Origin: Lachnospiraceae bacterium UBA7598
Lineage (GTDB): Bacteria; Bacillota; Clostridia; Lachnospirales; Lachnospiraceae
Length of the DNA: 7,449 nt
Assembly: GCA_002474415.1 (NCBI GenBank)
Contig: DLQV01000235.1
Span: forward strand, 1 to 7,449
Reading direction: 5' to 3'
Of this stretch, positions 1 to 6,035 are shown piece by piece. The stretch's first letter is position 1. The number at the start of each line of letters is the position of its first letter. The position numbers and the translations under genes are program-made. The notes under the pieces are model-generated. The model was not told the DNA's origin and did no database searches. It saw only the letters and a program-made list of their open reading frames with translations.

Positions 1-3000
1 AATTGGAACCGGACAATTGCACAAATATCCCTGTCCACAGGTGAATCCACCTTCCCTGAGAAACTGTTCCTGTTCCTCCGTTTCCACGCCCTCTATGATA
101 ATATCTTTATGTAAAATTTTCACCATACGCCCGATTTCGTAAAGAAGATTCTTTTTTTGTTCCGTCATGCCTTTGTTAATAAAACTTTTGTCAATTTTTA
201 TGACATCTGCAGGCATGTCTGCAAGTACGGAAAGCGAAGAATATCCTGTTCCGAAATCATCAATTGCCACACGAAATCCCATCTCATGCAGCCGGTTCAT
301 ACACTTTTCAAGGACTGCTACATTCTTTACGAGCACGCCCTCTGTCACCTCAATTTCTATATACTCTGGACGGACACTGTATTTTGAAAGTACATGCTGG
401 ATACGATTTAAAAATTCCTCCCCATCCGACTCAAAATGGCGCCCGGAAAAATTGGTTGAAATCACAATTTTTCTTCGATGCTGCTTATCCCATTTTTCCA
501 GAGTTTTCAACACTTCCTCGTAAATATAAAAATCAAGTTCCGTGATATATCCTATTTTTTCGAGGGAATCAATAAATACTCCCGGCGGGAGGATCTTTCC
601 ATCCGGTCGTTTCCAGCGCGCCAGTGCTTCTGCCCCGTAAACGCTCCGGTCCCCTAAAATAAACTTTGGCTGCAGATACATCTGGAAATCATCACGGTAC
701 AATGCCTCAAAAAATTCTCCGATGATCTTTTGTTCTTCTGCCCTCTTGCTGCGCAGAGAAGGATCATACAGAATAATATCTCTCTTTCCGGTATTTTTCG
801 CATTTTTCCAGGCAAGATTGGCATTCTCGATAGCCTGATCAACATCCATCTTTGTGTCTTCAAGGATATAGACGCCCGCGGATACTCCCATGCCACTGTT
901 TGGATACCGGTGGTTCTGCATATTAGAAAACCGCTTATTTCTGCTATGCAAATGATCTACCAGCCGTTCCCCGTCCGTATCCGCAATCAAAATCAGAAAA
1001 AAGTCCGAATACAGACGGCATCCTGCCCGGAAATAACTCTGTTCCGAAACATCCTGTGCAAACATTTTAAGAACGTTATCTCCCACTTTGTATCCATAAT
1101 TTTCATTGATATACCCAAAGTTATTGATATCCATGTACTCAACAGCATATACTTTTCCCTCTTCCGGATGTTCTAAAATTCCAGATGCCACCTTACGGAA
1201 AGCATCCTGATTATACAGTCCGGTCAGCTGGTCTTTTTCACGGATGGAACTGATCTGCTCCCGGCTTTCGGCCGCACGATAGCGCAGAGACACAAAAATC
1301 GCCATCATCCGCGTCAGTTCCTGAAAAATTTCCAGCTCTCCCGGCTGCCACTGCCGTTCTTCATCCAGTGACACATAAACAACCTCTCCTGTGCAGCCGC
1401 CAACATATTCAAATTTTCCAACAACAGCAGAAAACGGTGTATTTTCATTATTTGCATCCATCGTTTTCAGATAATTTCCCAGACCAACTGCAAAATTACT
1501 CTGTGTATTTTTGATCACCTTATAATCTCCCGGCTGCAAATCTTTCAGTGCCGGGCTTTTCTTTGGAAATACGCTTTTCCCATAAAAAGAATATCTTTTT
1601 CCAAAATAATTTGTCATGACCATTCCGTCATTATCGGTGCTGTCTTCAAACACCATAACAAGATCCAGCTGGTATCTGTCCGTAATCCTGTTCAAAAGCA
1701 TATTCAGGGAACCGTCTATGTTTTTGGCATGTGCCATAAGGCTGATAGAAAACGCAAGGAATTCACGATCTTCCACGCTCATGTTTTCCCGGCGTTCAAT
1801 CTTTTTGATTCCGTTGCTGAGCATTCCCACATCTTTCGCACCGGCAATCTCATATCCGTTTTTTCCACCCTGTTTTGTACGATACATGGCATGATCTGCT
1901 TTTTCAAACAGGGAGCTATACGTGTTGCCATCTCCACCGCTGCAGGCTGCCAGACCGATACTTGCAGAAATCCTATAGTGAAGAGATCCGCCTGTATAAA
2001 TTTTGCAGAGTGCTTCTCCGAGATTTTTCGCACGTTCCTTTGCTTTCTCCAACGTTGTATTTTTCATAAGCACAAGGAATTCATCTCCGCCAACCCGTCC
2101 TGTCAGATCATTGTTTCGGAAAAGTGATCGGATAATCTCTGCAATATCGACAATCACAGTATCTCCAAAGGTATGTCCGAAATTATCATTGATTCCTTTA
2201 AAATTATCAATATCGATCAGAAACAGCACATGGGTTCCGCCTTCTGCTCCTTCTAAAAAAGCATCCGTCTCTCTCTGGATTTCTATTTTGTTGAGCAGCT
2301 TTGTCAGCGGATCTCTGCGCACCTCTTCCTGAAGATTCTTATCCTCATCAATATTAAAGCTTCGTCCTATAATCCGGGTGATATGTCCCTGACGGTCCGC
2401 AATGCTTTTGTAGTAAGTCCGAAACCAGAGATACTTTGGCATTTCCTTATCCGTATGAATATTAAACCGTGTATCAATGCTTCCAGTTTTTTCTTCACTT
2501 GCCGCTTCTCTCATGGCATTTAAAAACAATTCCTGATCCGGTGGGCAAAGCGTCAATACTTCTTCGTCTACTGGGAAATACTGATCCGAATAATCATATT
2601 CCCCGCGCAGATCCATCAGCCGGTAGGAACGGAGCATCGTCCAGTTCTCTACATCCAGATCAAACGGATATTCCATGGAAAGCTGTTCCATCAGTTCGTA
2701 TTTCTGGTTCAACAGTTCCTGGTGTTCTTCCCGTTTTTTTTCTTCATCGATATCCCATAAAAACAAAACCACATATGGTTTTACATCGTAATGTGCCAGA
2801 ACACTGCATCGCATCTCTACCCATCGTTTTTTTCCATCCGGGCGCACAATGCGCAGCTGCAATTTTTCGTTCTCACGTGTCTGAACCGCATGTTCCAATG
2901 TTTTAATCAATCCATCATAATCTTCCTGACAGACCATTTTCCTCGGACTGTTTTCCCGCAGTTCTTTTTCTGTATACCCAAGTACATCCGCAAACTCTTC

Positions 3001-3090
3001 GTTTGCTTCCTCCACTCTCCATTCTGCCCCACAACTGATAATTGCAACTGCGATCGGCAGATCCAACTGTGTAATTTCCCTATAATCCAT
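1..3090 (-). CDS. PAS-GGDEF-GAF-GGDEF-EAL cyclic di-GMP synthase/phosphodiesterase (3' end outside window)
   Basis: A single open frame gives 1030 residues from ATG at 3090 and runs off the left edge near the end of its EAL domain. No membrane segment or signal peptide is visible, so it is probably cytoplasmic. Domains in order: PAS (about 8-120); a second PAS-like domain (about 137-255); GGDEF (about 256-416) with intact GGDEF at 334-338, RxxD inhibitory site R325-D328 and metal Asp293; a GAF-like region (about 435-605); a second GGDEF fold (about 617-775) with YSDFF at 694-698 in place of GGDEF; and EAL (from about 787). The EAL domain keeps E821-A-L-x-R825, N880, E914, D944-D945 in DDFGTG, K965, E1000, E1003 and Q1020. 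By family knowledge the first GGDEF should make c-di-GMP from two GTP and the EAL should cleave it to pGpG. The second GGDEF should be inactive and may be regulatory. The signals sensed are unknown. The start has a weak GGGG site a few bases upstream and a good promoter. Confidence 0.93.
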   Translation of the reverse strand, partial: MDYREITQLDLPIAVAIISCGAEWRVEEANEEFADVLGYTEKELRENSPRKMVCQEDYDGLIKTLEHAVQTRENEKLQLRIVRPDGKKRWVEMRCSVLAHYDVKPYVVLFLWDIDEEKKREEHQELLNQKYELMEQLSMEYPFDLDVENWTMLRSYRLMDLRGEYDYSDQYFPVDEEVLTLCPPDQELFLNAMREAASEEKTGSIDTRFNIHTDKEMPKYLWFRTYYKSIADRQGHITRIIGRSFNIDEDKNLQEEVRRDPLTKLLNKIEIQRETDAFLEGAEGGTHVLFLIDIDNFKGINDNFGHTFGDTVIVDIAEIIRSLFRNNDLTGRVGGDEFLVLMKNTTLEKAKERAKNLGEALCKIYTGGSLHYRISASIGLAACSGGDGNTYSSLFEKADHAMYRTKQGGKNGYEIAGAKDVGMLSNGIKKIERRENMSVEDREFLAFSISLMAHAKNIDGSLNMLLNRITDRYQLDLVMVFEDSTDNDGMVMTNYFGKRYSFYGKSVFPKKSPALKDLQPGDYKVIKNTQSNFAVGLGNYLKTMDANNENTPFSAVVGKFEYVGGCTGEVVYVSLDEERQWQPGELEIFQELTRMMAIFVSLRYRAAESREQISSIREKDQLTGLYNQDAFRKVASGILEHPEEGKVYAVEYMDINNFGYINENYGYKVGDNVLKMFAQDVSEQSYFRAGCRLYSDFFLILIADTDGERLVDHLHSRNKRFSNMQNHRYPNSGMGVSAGVYILEDTKMDVDQAIENANLAWKNAKNTGKRDIILYDPSLRSKRAEEQKIIGEFFEALYRDDFQMYLQPKFILGDRSVYGAEALARWKRPDGKILPPGVFIDSLEKIGYITELDFYIYEEVLKTLEKWDKQHRRKIVISTNFSGRHFESDGEEFLNRIQHVLSKYSVRPEYIEIEVTEGVLVKNVAVLEKCMNRLHEMGFRVAIDDFGTGYSSLSVLADMPADVIKIDKSFINKGMTEQKKNLLYEIGRMVKILHKDIIIEGVETEEQEQFLREGGFTCGQGYLCNCPVPI

Positions 3091-3116
3091 TGCTTTGCCC
3101 CAATTTCGTTCAATTC

Positions 3117-3152
3117 TTTCTCTATTATATCATTATTTCTATACATTTCCAA
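3117..3152 (-). promoter_or_regulatory. Sigma-A type promoter of the GGDEF/EAL gene
   Basis: Read on the minus strand, a -35 box TTGGAA (3152-3147, 4 of 6 matches to TTGACA) is followed after exactly 17 bp by a perfect -10 box TATAAT (3129-3124). Transcription would start near 3117, giving a leader of about 27 nt before the ATG at 3090. The leader is too short for a riboswitch, and I see no c-di-GMP aptamer. Confidence 0.65.
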
Positions 3153-3174
3153 CAAGAAAGCGTTTTTCTTCTTG
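3153..3174. promoter_or_regulatory. Small dyad between divergent promoters, possible operator
   Basis: CAAGAA (3153-3158) and TTCTTG (3169-3174) form a 6-bp inverted repeat with a 10-bp spacer. It sits directly between the minus-strand -35 box and the plus-strand -35 box, and overlaps the first bases of the latter. The position would suit a regulator acting on both promoters. The arms are short and AT-rich, so chance is quite possible. Confidence 0.25.
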
Positions 3175-3208
3175 AAATATATCCCAGGTCATGTTTATAA
3201 TAGAATTC
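3172..3208 (+). promoter_or_regulatory. Sigma-A type promoter of the ABC-F gene
   Basis: A -35 box TTGAAA (3172-3177, 5 of 6 matches) and a perfect -10 box TATAAT (3196-3201) are separated by 18 bp. The predicted start is near 3208, leaving a leader of about 46 nt. That leader has no room for the long attenuators found before some antibiotic-resistance ABC-F genes. The promoter lies back to back with that of the GGDEF/EAL gene. Confidence 0.65.
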
Positions 3209-3253
3209 GTGGTTTTATCATAGACAAATTAAGTAAAGCAATGAGGTTTTCGT

Positions 3254-4894
3254 ATGATTAGTGCAAATAACATTACTTTAAGATTAGGCAAAAAAGCTCT
3301 CTTTGAAGATGTAAACGTTAAGTTTACCGAAGGGAACTGTTACGGTTTGATCGGTGCAAACGGCGCCGGTAAATCTACCTTTTTAAAAATTTTATCCGGA
3401 CAGTTAGAGCCGACCAGCGGTGACGTTGTCATCACACCGGGACAGCGTCTGTCTTTCCTGCAGCAGGATCACTTCAAGTATGATGAATACACTGTACTTG
3501 ACACTGTCATCATGGGAAATAAACGTCTGTACGACATCATGAAAGAAAAAGATGCCATCTACATGAAAGAAAATTTTTCCGACGAAGACGGTATCCGTGC
3601 AAGTGAACTCGAAGCAGAATTTGCAGACATGGACGGCTGGAATGCAGAATCCGATGCCGCTACTCTGTTAAACGGTCTTGGAATTCCAACTGAAGAACAT
3701 TATACACAAATGGCCGACCTGCCGGGCGCCGCAAAAGTCAAAGTACTTCTTGCGCAGGCACTGTTTGGCAACCCGGACATTCTTCTTCTCGATGAGCCGA
3801 CCAACCACCTGGATCTTGACGCCATCGCATGGTTAGAAGAATTCCTGATCAATTTTGAAAATACAGTCATCGTGGTTTCCCACGACCGTTACTTTTTAAA
3901 CAAAGTCTGCACCAACATTGCAGATATGGATTACGGTAAGATTCAGCTGTATGCCGGAAACTATGATTTCTGGTATGAATCCAGCCAGCTTCTTGTCCGT
4001 CAGATGAAAGAAGCCAACAAGAAGAAGGAAGAAAAAATCAAAGAACTGCAGGAGTTCATCTCCCGTTTCTCCGCAAATGCTTCCAAATCCAAGCAGGCAA
4101 CTTCCCGTAAGCGTGCGCTCGAAAAAATCCAGCTGGATGACATCCGTCCTTCCAGCCGTAAATATCCGTACATTGATTTCCGTCCAAACCGTGAAATCGG
4201 AAACGAAGTTCTGACCGTAGACGGAATCAGTAAAACCATTGACGGTGTGAAAGTTCTCGACAACATTTCCTTTATTGTCGGACACGATGACAAAATCGCC
4301 TTTGTCGGTGGAAATGAGCTTGCGAAGACAACGCTGTTTAAAATTCTCGCCGGGGAAATGGAACCAGATGAAGGATCTTATAAATGGGGCGTCACAACAA
4401 GCCAGTCTTATTTTCCAAAGGATAATACTGCCATCTTTGATTCCGATGAGCTGATCGTTGACTGGCTGACACAGTACTCCGAGATCAAAGACGCTACTTA
4501 TGTCCGCGGTTTCCTCGGCCGTATGCTTTTTGCCGGTGAAGACGGTGTAAAGAAAATGCGTGTCCTCTCCGGTGGAGAAAAAGTCCGTGTCCTTCTCTCC
4601 CGCATGATGATTATGGGAAGTAATGTTCTGATCTTTGACGAACCGACAGATCACCTGGATATGGAATCCATCACCGCATTAAACAACGGTATGATCAAAT
4701 TCCCTGGTGTCATCCTGTTTGCCTGCCGTGACCATCAGGTCGTACAGACAACCGCAAACCGCATCATTGAGTTTCTTCCGGATGGAACTATGGTAGACAA
4801 AGTTTCTACTTACGACGAATATCTCGAAAGTGATGTTATGGCAAGAAAACGTCAGGTATACAATACAACTGCAGATGAGGAGGCAGACGATTAA
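3254..4894 (+). CDS. ykpA: ABC-F family ATPase, YkpA/YbiT type (ribosome-associated translation factor)
   Basis: The 546-residue protein has two ATP-binding cassettes in one chain and no membrane segments, as in the ABC-F family. Cassette 1 has Walker A GANGAGKST (34-42), a degenerate signature LPGAAK (156-161), Walker B ILLLDE (176-181) and switch SHD (209-211). The basic linker at about 245-310 contains the RFSANASKSKQATSR stretch seen in YbiT/YkpA and corresponds to the segment that reaches the P-site tRNA in ABC-F factors. Cassette 2 has a broken Walker A GGNELAKTT (352-360), an intact signature LSGGEK (438-443), Walker B VLIFDE (458-463), DEPTDHLD rather than DEPTNHLD (462-469), and CRD (491-493) where SHD is expected. 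The start is supported by GAGG at 3243-3246, 7 nt before the ATG, and by the family-typical N-terminus MISANNITLR. By family analogy it binds the ribosome and modulates translation; the exact role of this subfamily is poorly known. The symbol is by similarity to the B. subtilis protein as I remember it. Arginine is almost always CGT (17 of 22), which suggests high expression. Confidence 0.93.
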   Translation: MISANNITLRLGKKALFEDVNVKFTEGNCYGLIGANGAGKSTFLKILSGQLEPTSGDVVITPGQRLSFLQQDHFKYDEYTVLDTVIMGNKRLYDIMKEKDAIYMKENFSDEDGIRASELEAEFADMDGWNAESDAATLLNGLGIPTEEHYTQMADLPGAAKVKVLLAQALFGNPDILLLDEPTNHLDLDAIAWLEEFLINFENTVIVVSHDRYFLNKVCTNIADMDYGKIQLYAGNYDFWYESSQLLVRQMKEANKKKEEKIKELQEFISRFSANASKSKQATSRKRALEKIQLDDIRPSSRKYPYIDFRPNREIGNEVLTVDGISKTIDGVKVLDNISFIVGHDDKIAFVGGNELAKTTLFKILAGEMEPDEGSYKWGVTTSQSYFPKDNTAIFDSDELIVDWLTQYSEIKDATYVRGFLGRMLFAGEDGVKKMRVLSGGEKVRVLLSRMMIMGSNVLIFDEPTDHLDMESITALNNGMIKFPGVILFACRDHQVVQTTANRIIEFLPDGTMVDKVSTYDEYLESDVMARKRQVYNTTADEEADD

Positions 4895-4933
4895 ATCTTT
4901 CTCCTCTGTCTGTTCAAACAATCTGAAAAACAA

Positions 4934-4973
4934 GAAACCCTCTCTACTGGTTTATCCCAGTAAAGAGGGTTTC
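4934..4973. terminator. Strong hairpin terminator shared by convergent genes
   Basis: GAAACCCTCT (4934-4943) pairs with AGAGGGTTTC (4964-4973). After one C/A mismatch, TACTGG (4945-4950) pairs with CCAGTA (4957-4962), closing a 6-nt loop. On the minus strand it is followed by TTGTTTTTC, a good U-tract 34 nt beyond the stop of the FliD-like gene. On the plus strand it lies 39 nt after the ABC-F stop, but only TTTC and mixed pyrimidines follow. It is therefore best as a minus-strand terminator and probably works in both directions. Confidence 0.8.
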
Positions 4974-5006
4974 TCACCTTCCGGAAACTCATTTTTTTCA
5001 GCTGTT

Positions 5007-5774
5007 TTAAAACATATCTGTAAAAATATTTCCGCTGTTATAATTGTAATTATATGTGCCGTTCTTCGCATATGTATTGGATTTTGCTGCCTCTGACTTT
5101 GCATAGGACTCTGTCATGGCCGCCTGTGTTGCCACATTGTATGCATAGGAACCATTTCCATAAAACAGTTTCTTAACCTTTTCCGCATCTGCGCTCTTGA
5201 AAGTCTTCTCGTCTACGGAAAGTTTTCCTGTCTTTTCATCCACAGTAATTCCAATTTCCTTCAACGCGCTCTCATTGGCTGTTGTATCACCTTTCATGAT
5301 CTTTGCAGACAATGCAATACGGCTTGTATTCGACTTGCCAGCAGAATCAAGTACGTCATTATAATCATCCGCAAAACTCTTAACAGCGTCATACATTTTG
5401 CCTGTATCATAGTTTCCATTTGCATCCTTTGTGAAAACCTTATTTCCACTTCGTGTATACAATGCTTTTGCTGAATCGGTCAGCTCCTTTGCATCGGATT
5501 CAACGGCTGCAAGCGTCTTCGTAGAATCCTTGGATGTGGATGTCGACATATCCTCGGTCGTCTTATCGTTCTTCGTATCTGTCTTTGATGTACTCTTCGT
5601 GGAATCCATTGAAAAATACGAACGCATCAATTTGCCATAAGCGCCACTGCGAATGCTCGCATAATCGCTGTAATTAATTCCGAGCAGGTCACTTCCACCC
5701 TTGCTTTTTGTCGAACTCAAACTGGAAAATAAAGTACTTACTGACGATGAATCATACATCGAAATTCCTCTCAT
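5007..5774 (-). CDS. Unrecognised protein with FliD C-terminal-like region
   Basis: This 255-residue protein has no signal peptide, membrane segment or cysteine. I do not recognise a named family for the whole protein. Residues 1-54 are Ser-rich then amphipathic (LLGINYSDYASIRSGAYGKL, 30-49). Residues 55-87 form a low-complexity Ser/Thr/Lys/Asp linker. Residues 88-232 resemble the C-terminal part of the flagellar cap protein FliD: a helix with FADDYNDVLD (134-143), then LKEIGITVDEKTGKLSVDEK (171-190), then VKKLF (200-204), followed by a helix. The C-terminus (233-255) is Tyr/Asn/Gly-rich and ends in FTDMF. FliD proteins are usually much longer, so this is either a separate family or a reduced relative. 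A secreted or surface role is an inference. The ATG at 5774 is preferred because AGAGGT (5786-5781) lies 6 nt upstream. An in-frame TTG at 5795 overlaps upstream of that site. A second ATG at 5759 also has AGAGG before it. No other flagellar gene is in the window. Confidence 0.85.
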   Translation of the reverse strand: MRGISMYDSSSVSTLFSSLSSTKSKGGSDLLGINYSDYASIRSGAYGKLMRSYFSMDSTKSTSKTDTKNDKTTEDMSTSTSKDSTKTLAAVESDAKELTDSAKALYTRSGNKVFTKDANGNYDTGKMYDAVKSFADDYNDVLDSAGKSNTSRIALSAKIMKGDTTANESALKEIGITVDEKTGKLSVDEKTFKSADAEKVKKLFYGNGSYAYNVATQAAMTESYAKSEAAKSNTYAKNGTYNYNYNSGNIFTDMF

Positions 5775-5799
5775 AGTATCACCTCTTTCACACAATTCT

Positions 5800-5835
5800 T
5801 TCTTTTATCCTATCGCTTTTTCACTGTTTTTACAA
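5800..5835 (-). promoter_or_regulatory. Candidate promoter of the FliD-like gene
   Basis: Read on the minus strand, TTGTAA (5835-5830) and TAGGAT (5812-5807) are separated by 17 bp, each matching the sigma-A consensus at 4 of 6 positions. Transcription would start near 5800, about 26 nt before the ATG. Both boxes are weak, so an activator or another sigma factor is possible. A CGATA core nearby recalls the motility sigma-D -10, but no TAAA box stands at the right distance. Confidence 0.35.
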
Positions 5836-5864
5836 TACTTTTGGTGTATTTTCCTGTATTTTGG
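5835..5864. repeat. 10-bp tandem direct repeats upstream of the FliD-like gene
   Basis: TGTATTTTCC (5845-5854) is followed directly by TGTATTTTGG (5855-5864), sharing the first 8 bases. A looser third unit, ATACTTTTGG (5835-5844), precedes them in the same 10-bp phase. The repeats abut the candidate -35 box, so one-helical-turn spacing suggests protein binding on one face of the DNA. AT-rich chance repetition is the alternative. Confidence 0.4.
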
Positions 5865-5872
5865 TTACAATT

Positions 5873-5898
5873 ACGAAAAGATAACAATTTCTTTTCGT
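5873..5898. repeat. 8-bp inverted repeat upstream of the FliD-like gene
   Basis: ACGAAAAG (5873-5880) and CTTTTCGT (5891-5898) are perfect inverted copies around a 10-bp AT-rich spacer. The centres of the arms are 18 bp apart, fitting a dimeric regulator at an operator. It lies about 40 bp upstream of the candidate -35 box, a place more typical of activation than repression. No U-tract follows on either strand that would make it a convincing terminator. Confidence 0.4.
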
Positions 5899-5984
5899 TT
5901 TGTTCATATTTTATTCACAATCAGATGCTAATATAAGAACATAAAAGAAAGCAAAGTTACTAACTTGTTATTTTTTCATAATTC

Positions 5985-6011
5985 GCCCCATTGTTCATTG
6001 GACAATGGGGC
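5985..6011. terminator. GC-rich hairpin downstream of ung; T-tract lies on the plus strand
   Basis: GCCCCATTGT (5985-5994) pairs perfectly with ACAATGGGGC (6002-6011) over 10 bp around a 7-nt loop. It begins 24 nt after the ung stop, the usual place for an ung terminator. However, on the minus strand the bases after it are A-rich (GAATTATGAAAAAAT) rather than T-rich. On the plus strand it is followed by ACTCCTCTTTTTAT, an imperfect T-tract. It may end ung transcripts weakly, or end a plus-strand RNA from this intergenic region. Confidence 0.55.
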
Positions 6012-6035
6012 ACTCCTCTTTTTATAAGAAATTTC

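Noticed and set aside
730..2906. Several plus-strand frames of 90-150 codons opposite the GGDEF/EAL gene
   Set aside because: The minus strand carries one uninterrupted frame with six consecutive recognisable domain regions, so these are shadows.
2907..3155. An 82-codon minus-strand frame overlapping the start of the GGDEF/EAL gene
   Set aside because: It is out of frame with the PAS domain, its start lies upstream of the predicted transcription start, and no family is visible.
3091..3253. A c-di-GMP riboswitch or ABC-F attenuator in the divergent leader regions
   Set aside because: The predicted leaders are only about 27 and 46 nt, and no aptamer motif, leader peptide or terminator pair is present.
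3896..4654. A 252-codon open frame on the minus strand, antisense to the ABC-F gene
   Set aside because: Its protein has no recognisable domain and it lies wholly inside a strongly conserved, codon-biased gene; the openness follows from that gene's codon pattern.
5807..5835. A sigma-D (motility) promoter for the FliD-like gene
   Set aside because: AGCGATAG partly resembles the sigma-D -10, but the TAAA upstream is only 11 bp away where about 15 is needed.
5950..5990. A 12-residue minus-strand reading frame MNNGANYEKITS next to the GC-rich hairpin
   Set aside because: The nearest AGGAG is about 14 nt away and partly in the hairpin flank; too short and poorly placed to support.
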